Source: Maea johnstoni
Taxonomy: Eukaryota; Annelida; Polychaeta; Spionida; Magelonidae
DNA: 64,000 bases
Reading direction: 5' to 3'
Assembly (NCBI GenBank): GCA_963942565.1
Contig: OZ012694.1
Span: 38,415,385-38,479,384, forward strand
Part shown: positions 48,216 through 58,972 of the stretch, one piece after another
Layout: every line of letters begins with the position of its first letter
Numbering within the stretch: the stretch's first letter is position 1
Program-made: the position numbers and the translations under genes
The notes under the pieces: model-generated
Told to the model about the DNA's origin: nothing
Databases searched by the model: none
Seen by the model: only the letters and a program-made list of their open reading frames with translations

Positions 48216-48676
48216 GCTGTAATTGTTCGCCTGGCTTGCGTGTCTTCTGAGGTCAGTGAACATTTCAAGAAAAGGAAGATCAGCCAGTATGCTCTAAGTA
48301 GCTGAAGTGTGACAAGTTGATTTCCTTAAATCAATTAATATCATTTACTGTTTGTTGCTTGGATCCTAGCCAAGTTGCCTGTACTGTTAGCAGGGCACAT
48401 GCTAGCAATTATATTTTTTTTGTCTAAACTTAGCACAGAATGGCACCAAGATGACAAGCCAACCTTCGCTATTTAATTGCTCTACCTCGTGTGCTATATG
48501 GATTTGTACCTTGTGTGCAATATGGGTCTGTGTAGTGATGGGGAACTGGCCTGCTTCCTGTGTGGAGAGCCACTGTAGTGTGCTGTGCTGTTTGAGGGTT
48601 GATGATGTCATCAGGTTAGCCTCCCTGCCGTCCATGTGACTGATGCTAGATCGCCACAGTCTATGTTTACATGTAG
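48216..48676. other. Non-coding; intron-like if exons A and B are real
   Basis: Overlapping opposite-strand frames at 48402-48639 have no recognisable domain. Confidence 0.4.
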
Positions 48677-48764
48677 GTTTCCAACAGCGTAGATCCCAGA
48701 TCCCGTTAAGCAGCCAGCATTACACAAGGAGAAAACACAAAGATTCACCGTTATATAAATTCAG
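48677..48764 (+). CDS. Candidate internal exon B of an unrecognised gene
   Basis: 88 nt between acatgtag and gtaagg (a strong donor; the acceptor is mediocre). Entered with one base left over from candidate exon A, the frame stays open through the donor: FQQRRSQIPLSSQHYTRRKH, then KDSPLYKF and two bases. It is rich in Ser, Lys, Arg and Gln, like a disordered linker. A second possible acceptor at 48687 (caacag) would put exon A out of frame. The protein is not recognised, and I found no convincing next exon in the window. Confidence 0.4.
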
Positions 48765-49759
48765 GTAAGGAACGCCATATCTCACATCAACCCATTTGTA
48801 CTAGATGGCCCCTGTGGCAAGGGTAGTGTGGACTTATTTATAATAACAATGGAATTAACCATCAATTCACATATTGTTTGGAGGACAGCTGTATGTTGAT
48901 TTTTTTCATCATGGTTTCTCTTTCAAATAATTTACTGAAATGCTCTGGTACAAGAGATGCCCATAGTATATAGATTTCTAGAAAGGTATAGGCATCAAGG
49001 GGTTAAATTACTTATAGCGCCCCGGTCAAGGCAGGATATATTTCTATGAGGCCAGGTGATTAGGGGGTGGGAATTTCTTTTTATTAATACCATTTTTATA
49101 GTGTCCTTGAGTAGAGAGGGGTTTTACATAAATTTATTTTTGAATTCTGTGGCAGACTTGAGAATATGGTGTAGGTGATTTATTTGTTCCTCAGATAAAG
49201 GATGTAGTGAATGCGTATGTATCTAATCCTTATCCCTTGTGGATGTCTACATCAGAAGAACAAGTAGCAGGCATAGACCTTGAATTTATTTCCTTATGTA
49301 GTATTTTATTGGGCAAGCAGATGAAAATATTCAATCACCACACACACATGTTTTGAACCTTAATTGCAAAATCTTACAATAATGAGTCTCTGGTAATTGC
49401 TCATATCTAGTTGATCAAAGTTATTTTCTGGTGGATTATAATTAAGCTACTGGGGTAAAGTTATTATGTGCTGAATACCCTTCTAGGTAAATAAATTTCC
49501 GTGATTCTTAATCAAGCCCATCAATTGTCATCTCAAGAGCATGCAGGTTCTGACAACTTTGAACACAATACTCATCAATTATAGTAAAATATTCATTCAT
49601 CAATTAGTTCAGTACTTGAAAGATATTTGAATAGGGATTAATAAAGCAGACAGGAGCAACAACTTGTAGTCCAATATGTTTGGAAATATTACTATGTCAT
49701 CAAGATATGTTCATGTGAGTCAGAACGTGTACAACATAGATATGTATTGGTAAATTTGC
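48765..49759. other. Non-coding stretch
   Basis: No gene recognised. The segment ~49515-49690 (caattgtcatctcaagagca, gacaactttgaacacaat, tactcatcaatta) shares phrases with 53100-53250, suggesting a decayed dispersed repeat. Confidence 0.45.
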
Positions 49760-50300
49760 TATCAGGTTACATAAATAGCTTAGGCAGAGAAATTTCTGGC
49801 AAACATGTTTTAAATATCAGTTTAGGTTGAGTAATTTCAGGAATCCTTTAATGGAAGAGTGGGCAAGATGTTCTAAATATCTGGTAAGGTTAAGAAATTT
49901 CTGGAATCCTTTAAGTGACCGGGCAACATGTTCTAAATATCTGGATAGGTAGAGAAATTATCGATACTGCTTTCAAGTCACTATGCCTCATTTTCTAAAT
50001 GATTGACTTGGTTGATTAATACTTCTTGTTCCCCTTCACCTTTATGCTGCTGGTAACTGATTTGACCAATAAAAAATGATGCAATATACCTAAAAAAATC
50101 ACTGAAACTCTGGCATTATGTAATGGATACTCATCTGACAGTACTCAGTGAGTGCTATCCAATGAAGACCAACATGACAGGGATATAGATGGGTTCCAAA
50201 AACTGTTGCGTCCTTGTGCTTTGGCTGAAAGTAGCCTCAGCATTGGAAGGGTTAAGCCAAAGGGGTACTTATTCCAAATATCTAGTTAGGTTAAGAGAAA
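49760..50300 (+). repeat. ~62-bp tandem repeat interrupted by a miniature element
   Basis: The unit gagaaatttctggaatcctt ... acatgttctaaatatctgg repeats at about 49780, 49845, 49905 and 49960. A further piece (ccaaatatctagttaggtta) sits at ~50272, beyond the family-1 element at 50035-50255. Confidence 0.75.
50035..50255 (+). mobile_element. TTAA miniature element, family 1
   Basis: Left end degraded (ttcacctttatgctgctgg), right end gcctcagcattggaagggtt plus aa. Interior motifs all present. It splits the ~62-bp tandem repeat. Confidence 0.75.
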
Positions 50301-50409
50301 GAACATAAACAGGTCCACAATCTAGAAGTCTGTACCTTTTCTAAGTTGTGAAAGGCTGTAACAGCTATTCTATGAGCTCAAGTCGCCACTGCAGTGTAGT
50401 TTTGCTAGA

Positions 50410-50847
50410 TTTATACTTGCTACCCTTACAAGGTACAGGTTCATTTTACATATAACTCTTTTTCTGGTAGCCTAGTGATACTGGTATACTGCCATTGGCA
50501 TTTCTGGGTGGGTGGATGGTTCTTGTGGTATTCCTAGATTTATCATTGCATCTATTGTAGGGTACAGGTTTGATCATTGAATATAACCATACATATAACC
50601 ATATCTGGTTGCCTTTATTAATACCGGGATACTGTCCTCAGCACTACCTGCTAGGTTCACGATTCATGTGGTATTCCTAGATTTATTATTGCATCTATTG
50701 TAGGGCACAGGTTTGATCATTAAATATACATATAACCATATCTGGTTGCCTTAATTAATACCGGTATACTGTCCTCGGCATGACCTGGTGGGTTGATGGT
50801 TCATATGGTATTGCTAGATTTATCATTGCATCTATTAGGGAATACAG
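50410..50847 (+). repeat. ~140-bp tandem repeat, three copies
   Basis: tagatttatcattgcatcta occurs at ~50536, ~50680 (one base different) and ~50816. Each copy includes ataccggtatactgtcctc-like and catatctggttgcct segments. The third copy runs straight into the (ATT)n tract. Confidence 0.9.
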
Positions 50848-51098
50848 GATTATTATTATTATTATTATCATCATTGTTATTATTATTATTATTATAATTA
50901 TTATTATTATTATTATTATTATTATCATTATTATTATTATAATTATTATTATTATTATTATTATTACTATTATTATTATTTTTATTATCATCATCATTAT
51001 TGTTATTATTATCATTATTTTTATTATTATTATTATTATTATTGTTATTATTATTATCATTATCATCATCATCATCATTGGTATTATTGTTATTATTA
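50848..51098. repeat. (ATT)n microsatellite with ATC ends
   Basis: About 250 bp of imperfect ATT repeats; open frames on both strands here are artefacts. Confidence 0.98.
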
Positions 51099-51317
51099 TA
51101 TGCACATGGAGTTCTTGCTGGCCAAGTTGGGTTCATCATAAATCGTCCACACAATGGCGCGGTGGCTCGGCCGACATAACCTGATTTGACCGGAGCTCTT
51201 GCTGAATAATTGAGATGACCTGGGGAGCCGTGGTGTTTTCTCACATGAACATGTTTTGTTTATCAGCAGCATGTCTTCACACTCCATACCGGCAGGGAAG
51301 CTGCTTGTTCTCGAGAT

Positions 51318-51600
51318 GATAGCCTCAAAAACACTACTGACCCTTTCCTTACCAAGGGACCTATGTCAGTCATGCAAGGATTTCTTATGCTATGAGGTCA
51401 GTGGTTACCTCTAGATAGCCTTAAAAACACCACTGACCCTCTCCTTACCAAGAGACCTATGTCAGTCCTGCAGGGATTTCTTCTGCTGTGAGGTCAGTGG
51501 TTACCTCTAGATAGCCTCAAAAACACCACTGACCCTTTCCTTACCAAGAAACCTTTTGTCAGTCCTGTAGGGATTGCTTATACCATGACAGGATTTGCGC
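51318..51600 (+). repeat. 96-bp tandem repeat, about three copies
   Basis: Copies start at 51318, 51414 and 51510 (gatagcctcaaaaacaccac). The interior has ctgaccctttccttaccaag, gtcagtcctgcagggatttc and tgaggtcagtggttacctct. The third copy is incomplete and diverged. 96 is a multiple of three, but the long frame ends in each unit at cctctag, so it is not coding. Confidence 0.95.
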
Positions 51601-52537
51601 ACACTGAACTAAAGGAAGTCAATAAATGCCACTTTCTGACTACTAAAGGGCCCTAGAACTCCTACATCAAGTTGCTAACTATTGTATCATATAATTCCTT
51701 AAATAAATATCCCACTTTTGTGCAGCCATTTCCAAGAAAGATGCTTTTATACTCAATCTTCTTCAACGAGTGGAAATCTGTCACTCCTTGTGTTGACACC
51801 CCTGAGAGTAGTAGATAGGGAGTGGGTACTGTGCTTGCATCCTCAAATGTCGCTGCCTCCCATCTCCTTGGCAACTATCTGACCTAGAAAGGATGCTGCA
51901 TGCTAATTGCACAGATCAGATCACGTGACCAAGGCTACACCGCGTAAACCGAGGCGCACATACCCTAGGTACTAGCATGCTGTGCCTATGGCGTTGCGGT
52001 TCAAGGGGATGTATTTCTCTGGTTAGGTGTAGTATAATTGCAGGCATGAATTTATATATGATAAGGTAACGCCTAGTAGCTAGGCTACATGCCACCCACC
52101 TCTCTTATTTTTGGCTCATGCAGTGAAACACTGACAGGAAGTGACCACCTTCCCATGAAATCCATTTCCTGCCACTGCTTGGTTCTGAATGGTTGCTGTC
52201 TTATGTAGTTGACAGTATCAATGGGAACTGACCGCAATGCCATCCTGTAACTAAACACTATAGACAGTGTACTTTGTTAAGCCCTGCACTCGATATAGTA
52301 AGACGGCGTACTTTCTTAAGCGTACTCAATGAATAGTAAGCCAGGAGTGTCAATTTCATAGCACTGAGTGACCAGTCAGTCGGGTGACTTGGTGTATTGA
52401 ACTATTGATGCCACTTTGGCAATATTTTCAAGTCCAGTGGAACGCAATTTTCTTATGGAAAATATTTGAAATATGAATGTTGAAGAGAACTCTGACAACT
52501 CTTTTTCAATTGCTTTGTGAATATTTTGATTGGTTCC

Positions 52538-52539
<2 letters not shown>
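51601..52539. other. Non-coding stretch
   Basis: No gene recognised. cctagtagctaggctacatg at ~52072 is a lone right end of the 9-bp-TSD miniature family. The minus-strand 70-residue frame at 51662-51874 has no recognisable motif. Confidence 0.5.
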
Positions 52540-52631
<92 letters not shown>

Positions 52632-52690
52632 GTATATATATATAATTATATACATATATATATGTGTGTGTGTGTGAGTGCGCGCGCGTA
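52540..52690. repeat. Compound microsatellite (TA)n-(GT)n-(CG)n
   Basis: TA run to about 52665, then tgtgtgtgtgtg and cgcgcgcg. All three blocks alternate purine and pyrimidine, so the tract is capable of non-B (Z-type) structure. Confidence 0.97.
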
Positions 52691-53280
52691 TGTAAATGTG
52701 GATGGGTCATTAAGGGCTACAATTTTACGCAATAGGAAGCAGCAGGAAATCAACAGCATTTTGTAGGTCTTACAATTTCAGCTCCTTTCCATCCTATTAG
52801 CCCAGCAGAATAAACATGCCCATCCTTCTTTTATGTCCTCTTCTTTCACCTTAATTTGAACCTTATTACCATGTTCAACCTCAGAGCCAGCAGATCATAT
52901 GACGATTCGGGGAAATAACAAAAATTAGCGCAATTTTTCATAGAAAATATTGAAAAGAAATATATTTCTGGAACGAGGAATTATAGAAGAATCTTTTTTA
53001 CAAACATTTCTTTGAATACACCACCGTTTTCAAGATTATGTATTTGCATCAGATGACTCAGTTGTTCTGAAAGCGAAAGATTTAACCCATTTGCATCTGG
53101 AGTGTGCCCATTGCTTGACAACTTTGAAGATAACTCATCAATTACGATAGAGATATATTTGAAACATATTTCAAGAAGCATTGTTGAACTTAACATGAAC
53201 AACAACTTTCAGTCAAACATTTCTCTACATATCGCTCTGTCATCAAGGTAATTCTTGTTTTCTGTCATATCTCTGTGCTC
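52691..53280. other. Non-coding stretch with a CCCAT-type repeat fragment
   Basis: tttaacccatttgcatctgg at ~53083 begins a decayed member of the CCCAT family (gacaactttgaagataactc, gagatatatttgaaacatat). No right end found. No gene. Confidence 0.45.
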
Positions 53281-53289
53281 ACTCCATAT

Positions 53290-53460
53290 GGAAGGGGCTT
53301 GCCCTGCCTAAGGCGCCACCACTGACTGGTCACCATCTCTCACCACTGGCCAGGTTTGAATCCCACCTGGAGCATGTGAGAAAGTTGCCAGTGACTGGCT
53401 TTAGGTTAGGCGCTGGTTTACACCGGGTACACCAGTTTCCTCAACCACAACCCGCTTGTC
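53290..53460 (+). mobile_element. tRNA-derived SINE with conserved-domain-like body
   Basis: A-box-like tgcctaaggcg (53305-53315) and B-box-like ggtttgaatcc (53353-53363) are spaced as in a tRNA gene. The body continues cccacctggagcatgtgag and ctggtttacaccgggtacac, then cagtttcctc, which recalls the conserved central domain shared by several animal SINE families. The 3' end is not defined. Confidence 0.65.
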
Positions 53461-53464
53461 AATA

Positions 53465-53940
53465 CTTACCCACAATATGGGCGAAAAAGTGATGAAAAAC
53501 AAAATTCCGAATTCCATACTATGCATCCCATGGGAGACTTTGCCACACAATGTGGCATAAGTGTGCCGAAAAATGAAATTTCAAATTCCAACTTCGAGAT
53601 GGAAAGGGTGAATAGGCGAGAGATCCTATACCTGTTCCGTCTGACTGCTGCTGGTGGAGCAGAAAGAAGCCGCAAACTTCCTTCAGAAAAAAGCCTAGTC
53701 TGAATTCCTTCCTGAGGTATTTGATAGGTAATCTGAGCACTGGCCCGCCACAGGGAGCAGCCAATAAATCAACGGCAGGGCTTTTTGAGTAAGTGAGATG
53801 TCTGCTTTACGAGTGGCTGCCGGAAGATCCTCTCTTTCATTATCAAGGTCGGCAGAGACTGGGGTCGGTGACCTCAACTTTTTTTTTGGCCACAAACGCC
53901 CCACCGAAGTTTCCTTGTTATTTGTTTATGACAAATGCAT
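53465..53940. other. Low-repeat, GC-mixed block; possible conserved non-coding element
   Basis: Free of the repeats that fill the neighbourhood. Both strands have 60-81 residue frames; none shows a recognisable domain or splice-flanked boundary. Could be a regulatory element or an untranslated exon. Confidence 0.25.
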
Positions 53941-53973
53941 ACTGATAGTCTTTCTTGGTGACTAATTCTACTC

Positions 53974-54174
53974 TAGCCTGCCTCCCAGGCCCTATTTAAA
54001 TGTCATCCCTTGTGGATAGATGGCACTGCAGTATACTAGGGACTCAGATGAAAACAGGTCTATTAAACACTAATCTCCCTCGTGTGGCAGTTGTGTGAAC
54101 TAAATGGCCAACAGTAGGCCACAAATTCTATATATAATAAAGTAAAATCATAATAGAGCCTTGTAGCTAGGCTA
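53974..54174 (+). mobile_element. Miniature element with 9-bp target duplication (TAGCCT ends), copy 2
   Basis: 201 bp from tagcctgcctcccaggccct to ccttgtagctaggcta. Perfect 9-bp direct repeats attctactc flank it (53965-53973 and 54175-54183). Interior gtggatagatggcactgcag and cgtgtggcagttgtgtgaac correspond to the copy at 40062-40288 in the other orientation. The intact duplication points to a fairly recent insertion. Confidence 0.88.
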
Positions 54175-54234
54175 ATTCTACTCAAATCCACTTGATGGCA
54201 GTTAACCCTTTCACGTCCAAAGCAGCCACAAAAC

Positions 54235-56407
54235 CCCGCTGAAATGAAGTTCATCACTTGATGAATGTTCATGCATATTCATGTACAATTCATGAACATG
54301 CATTAATAATTCATTAAATAAGTTCATGTACCAAAGTGCATTAAAAGTGCATCAAAATAGTTCATGTATTTTTTATGAACTTTTGAGGAACCTCTCAAAA
54401 TATAATGAATTATTAAAGAACACTTGATGGACTACTCACAGGTTCTTCAAAATTCCCTAAATGTTCATAATATGTAATAATGAACTTTTGAATAATTTTG
54501 ATGAAATACTCAAATATTCCGTATTTGATGAATGTTTAATTCTTTTTGATGAATGTCACTTAGTTCATAAAAATGCATCAAAGATGTTTATCTAATTTGA
54601 ACGTATTATGCACATTAATGCATTTGGGGTTCCATGAATATTTAATTCCATTAATAATTTCATCAGAGAGGTATTCATTGTTTAATGAATATGTGTGGAT
54701 ATACATTTTCATATTTCACAATAATGACAAAAACATTGAGTCAGAGTATCTTATTTATAAAGATACATCCATAATGTGGAGGGAATATCTCATTTTCCTA
54801 CATATCCATCGTTTTCCAGTAACCAGATATTATTTTGCAAACTTGCCCCAATGGGTATTCTTTATTTGATTACTTGTAGGGAATGTTAAAAGATATTTCT
54901 ATACCCATTCCAGTGTCTAAATATGCATGATCAGTTTTAATGAACTTTTAATGCATTTTGATGAACTTAAAATTCACAAAACTGTCACTAGATGGCAAAA
55001 ATTCCAGGTGGCAGCACATTCCATTTTCAAAACTAACTGATTTCAAGGTGGCGGCCGTCTACAAGAGCCAAAAGTTAGTACCACAAATATCTTTGGATTT
55101 TAAGGTAATGCTCAATTTCCCAGGTTGATCTTTCTCCCCAGATGGTTACCTAGGATAAGTAGATTATGGACACTATGTATTAATTAAGAAACGTGGAATG
55201 ATTCTTTAGATTTTGACTAATAATTGACCAGTCGATCAGCATGGATAGGGAATTTCTGGTTATGGTATTCTGTGTCCATTCAGTTAGACTTATTTGATGG
55301 CTAAATTCTCATTGTGGGGCACAATTCACATAGATTAAAAACATTTGGATGTCAAAATTTCAATTAACTTAAGTTTATAAAAAATAATTGAAGCAGAGGT
55401 TATATCAATAAGGTTGCTGATTGAGCGTACATTTAATTAGGCAAAGGGAATATGAGTGCATTTTCTTAGATATACCTAGTCAGTTCCAGTGACAAGATAT
55501 TATATTGCATACTTGCCTGAATGGGTATTCCACGTTACTGAACTTGTTATAGGGTATGTGAAACAGTATTTACATACTGAATTCAGTGTTTAAATGAGAT
55601 GTGTTATGATGAAACTTTAAGGAACTCTGATGAATTTATGATGAACTTTTGATGAACTTGATTAATGAACCGTTCAAGAATTTTTGTGAACAATTTTCAT
55701 GCATTTTAAAGAACTATTGAAGAACCTTAGTTCATCAAAAGTTCATTAAAGTTCATTAACATTAAATGAGACAAGTTGATGAAATTTTAAAGAATCATGA
55801 GGATCTTTTTATAGCTCAATGATGCACTTTTGATGAATTATATTTTTGAACATTTGATGCACTTTTAATGAAACTCAGTTCATCAAATGTTCATTAAAGT
55901 TTCATTAACATTAAATGAGACAAATTGATGCACTTTTAAAGAATTATGAGGAACTTTTGATGGCTCAATGATGCACTTTTGATGAATATAATTTGTGAAC
56001 AATGATGCACTTTTAATGAAACTTAGTTCATCAAATGTTCATTAAAGTTTCATTAACATTATATGAGACAAATTGATGAACTTTTAAAGAATTATGAGGA
56101 ACTTTTGATGGCTCAATGATGCACTTTTGATGAATATAATTTATGAACAATCATGCACTTTTAATGAATTTTTATTCATCAAAGGTGCATCAAGAGCTGG
56201 CATGAACCTTTAATGAACCTTTGATGAACCAAAAAGTTCTTCAAGGTTCATCATCTCATTTTGTCTCATTTAATGTTAGTGAATAGTTCATGTTGTTTCA
56301 TGAACTTGACATGAACTAATAAGGAATGTTCATGGTCAATGGTTCATGAACCACTCATGAACAGTTCATGAACAGTGCATGAACAATTCATCATCATTTC
56401 AGCAGGG
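54235..56407. mobile_element. 2.2 kb TIR element saturated with TTCAT/ATGAA motifs
   Basis: The ends are inverted: CCCGCTGAAATGAAGTTCAT at the left and, reversed, CCCTGCTGAAATGATGATG at the right. A short direct repeat aacc may flank it. The sequence between is packed on both strands with ttcatgaac, gatgaact, tgcacttttaatgaa and related motifs, most dense near both ends (54245-54560 and 56160-56395). A ~148-bp tandem repeat occupies 55690-56165. The centre (~54700-55560) is AT-rich with few such motifs. No transposase frame is seen. Confidence 0.6.
55690..56165 (+). repeat. ~148-bp tandem repeat inside the TTCAT-rich element
   Basis: gatgcacttttgatgaat occurs at 55821, 55970 and 56118, within longer similar blocks (ttcatcaaatgttcattaaa, gaggaacttttgatggctca). 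Confidence 0.9.
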
Positions 56408-56624
56408 AACCCTCAGAAGTTTTTAGTGATATCTTTCAGGTAAAAGTAATTATTTAAGTATTTTGGAAAATACTTGGAGAAATGCTGGTACATGTATGAA
56501 CTAAACCAACAACTCTTTTTCAGTTGTTTTGTGAAGTTACTGGCGAAAAGTTTATGTTTCTAAAAAGCTAATGTTTATGTCTCTAAAAGGCTAATGTATG
56601 GAGAAACCTTCAAGCACTTATGGG

Positions 56625-56848
56625 TTAACCCTTATGCTGCTGGTGACTATTTTGGCCAATACAAAATGAGGCAAAAGTCTTAAAAAATGACTGAGACCCT
56701 GGCAAGTGGGTATACTCATCTGAGAGACAGTAATTACTCAGCAAGTCAGCTTTCCTATGAATATCAGCATGACAGGGTAAGATAGATTTCAAAAATCTTT
56801 CCATCCTTGTGCTTTGGACGCAAGAAGCCTCTGCATTGGGAGGGTTGA
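56625..56848 (+). mobile_element. TTAA miniature element, family 1, complete
   Basis: Left ttaacccttatgctgctgg; right gcctctgcattgggagggttga (terminal TTAA mutated to TTGA). Its left TTAA is the same TTAA that ends the element at 54201-56628. Confidence 0.8.
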
Positions 56849-57056
56849 GATGTTACCATGAATATCTGCTAGGGTACATGGCTATGGGGTTGTAAGGGGT
56901 CTCAACCTTTTATACCAGCACCCCTAGAGCTAAGTTTTTCAAGGTACAAAAAGCATATAATTAAGCCTTATCATGTTTCATTCAATTTCTATGTTGTTTT
57001 TTTAGGGATGTATGTAATACCAAAGAGAATCTTGGTACCCTTAGGAAATGGGAAGA
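56849..57056. other. Short non-coding stretch
   Basis: Nothing recognised. Confidence 0.5.
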
Positions 57057-57100
57057 TTAACCTTTATGCTGCTGGTGACTAATTTGGCTAATACAATCTA
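57057..57100 (+). mobile_element. TTAA miniature element, family 1, left-end fragment
   Basis: ttaacctttatgctgctggt, then gactaatttggctaatacaa, after which the match stops. Confidence 0.7.
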
Positions 57101-57136
57101 CTGCCTTCTGCTACATCAATTCCTCACCAGCTGTCC

Positions 57137-57332
57137 TTAACCCTTATGCTGTTGGGGGTTAATTTGTCCAACACAAAATGATGCAAAAACATGAAAAATG
57201 ACTGAAACCCTGGCATATGGGTACTCATCCGAGAGTACTCAATGAATACCAACATGACAGGGTTTAGATGTTTTACGAAAAATCTTTACGTCCTTGTGCT
57301 TTGCACAAAAGCCTCTGCATTGGAAGGGTTAA
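57137..57332 (+). mobile_element. TTAA miniature element, family 1, complete
   Basis: 196 bp with TTAA at both ends: ttaacccttatgctgttgg at the left, ctctgcattggaagggttaa at the right. The cleanest copy in the window. Confidence 0.85.
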
Positions 57333-58012
57333 GAACTTCAGGTGTCTGAATAAATAGCATTTTCATAATACTACTGTTATTTATAAGCAGTGAATCCTTT
57401 ATACTCAGTGGTGATAAATCCTTCTCTATGTAATCACACTCTTTGTCTCAGGGGCATTGTTTGGAAATTTATTTTTCACTAGAAGTTCGAGCTCCAACAA
57501 TCAATTATTCCCTGGCATGGGGAATAGGGGGATTTCAAAGTATTTGTTTTGAACCCTGGAGTACTTCATTATAATTAGAAAAGATTGGTTTTGTACAAAA
57601 CATCAACCTTTTTTGAAGTAGATAGATCTCTATTTTGTTATTTATTTTCTAGCTTAGTTAAGTGATGAGGTATTTTCTTGCTTTAGTAAATATGGATATT
57701 TCTTTGGGTATTAGTTAAATGTAGTTCTTCAATGTCATCAGTTTGGGCCCAAGAGAGTTTTTCTGTAGATTTTCTGTGTTTGTTCAGTAGATTATCTCAG
57801 ATATTTCTTAATTTATCATTTTGAAGCACATTTCAATTCATTTAAATTGTGCTCTTCATCAATTTGTATTTACTAATTATAAATCCAAGCTTTTATATAT
57901 CTAAAGATATACAGTTATACATGGTGGTAGTAACTGATGACTGTTTTTGTACAAATTATCTCATGAGCCACTAAAAATGCCATTTTTGCCTGTGCTCCCG
58001 GATACATATTCT
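57333..58012. other. Non-coding stretch
   Basis: AT-rich, no gene and no repeat family recognised. Confidence 0.55.
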
Positions 58013-58214
58013 TTAACCTTTTATGCTGCTGGTGGCTGATTTGGCCTATACAAAATGATGCAAAAAACTTTAAAATGACTTAAACCCTGGCACATGGGTA
58101 CTCATCTGGGAGTACTCAGCGAGGGCAATCCAATGAATACCAACATGACAAGGTATAGATGGTTTTTTCAAAAGAAAATTGCATAAAAAGTAGCCTCTGC
58201 ATTGGAAGGGTTAA
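58013..58214 (+). mobile_element. TTAA miniature element, family 1, complete
   Basis: ttaaccttttatgctgctgg at the left; ctctgcattggaagggttaa at the right; interior in order. 202 bp. Confidence 0.82.
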
Positions 58215-58500
58215 CACATACCCCTGGCTGTAATAAACTATATCACCTGGCTACATGCTAGGTAGCGCTGAGGATAAATGAGCTGAAAACCTTGATCAAT
58301 ATACCTCACTAGCTGCATGGTGGCAGCATGAAGAGCCAGTAGGTGATTTGTATTCACCAACTGTTGCCGTCCGTGTTCCTAGAAATTCCCCAGCGTTTGT
58401 TGCCTAGGAAATCCACTACATCTCTCGTGGACATGTACAAGGCTGAGGAATGTTGTTTTCAGATTAGTATGCGACACATCCCCTCAGTAAGGACTCTCTG
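58215..58500. other. Non-coding stretch
   Basis: No gene or clear repeat seen. Confidence 0.5.
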
Positions 58501-58502
58501 GC

Positions 58503-58580
58503 TGGCGCTGTAGTGTAGCGATAATGCTCAGGTATTAACCAGGAAACACTTTGAATGTTCAAGCCACAGTTCAGATCAGT
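58503..58580 (+). mobile_element. tRNA-derived SINE head
   Basis: A-box-like tagtgtagcga (58511-58521, 10 of 11 consensus positions) and B-box gttcaagcc (58557-58565) with tRNA-like spacing. The 3' part is not recognised. Confidence 0.5.
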
Positions 58581-58731
58581 AGTGCATGCAAATATATGTT
58601 TTCAACCCATTTATACCTCCAATGAGATGCTGTAACCTATAACCCCAATGAAATGTTGTAACAAAACATCATGGTCATGCTCAACTAGCAAGCAAATAAA
58701 CAAAAATCTTCCTAAAAAAAAAATATGTATT

Positions 58732-58972
58732 CAACCCATCAGTGCTCCCAGTGGCCTGAAATAAGCAGCTGGACAATACTTAACTTTGGCGAATTATATA
58801 AAGTGATAGCATTTTTGGGAAAATATTTAAAAGGGAAATGTTACTCAATATACTACCAACCATGCTATTTCAAACATTTTTTTAAATTGGTTCTGACTTT
58901 CCAAGTCAGTATGTCAAAAATATTAAAGATCCAGACAAAATCTTCTATCGGAACTCTAAATCATCCCTGAGT
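58732..58972 (+). repeat. CCCAT-family dispersed repeat
   Basis: Begins tcaacccatcagtgctccca and includes gaaatgttactcaatatact, accaaccatgc and aaagatccagacaaaatc, shared with 4931-5152 and 60738-60940. A second similar start (gtcaacccatatatgccccc) follows at ~58972. The 81-residue frame here is incidental. Confidence 0.5.

Larger units (their letters stand above)
54201..56628 (+). mobile_element. TTAA element of CCCTT/CCCAT type, split by the TTCAT-rich element
   Basis: Left end ttaaccctttcacgtccaaa; right end cttatgggttaa at 56628. After 56408 it contains ggaaaatacttggagaaatg and aaaccaacaactctttttca, motifs shared with 60780-60930 and 58800-58950. The middle is occupied by the 2.2 kb element at 54235-56407. 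Confidence 0.5.

Noticed and set aside
51150-51200. Possible tRNA-derived SINE head at ggcgcggtggctcggccga
   Set aside because: An A-box-like match is present, but no B-box follows at tRNA distance.
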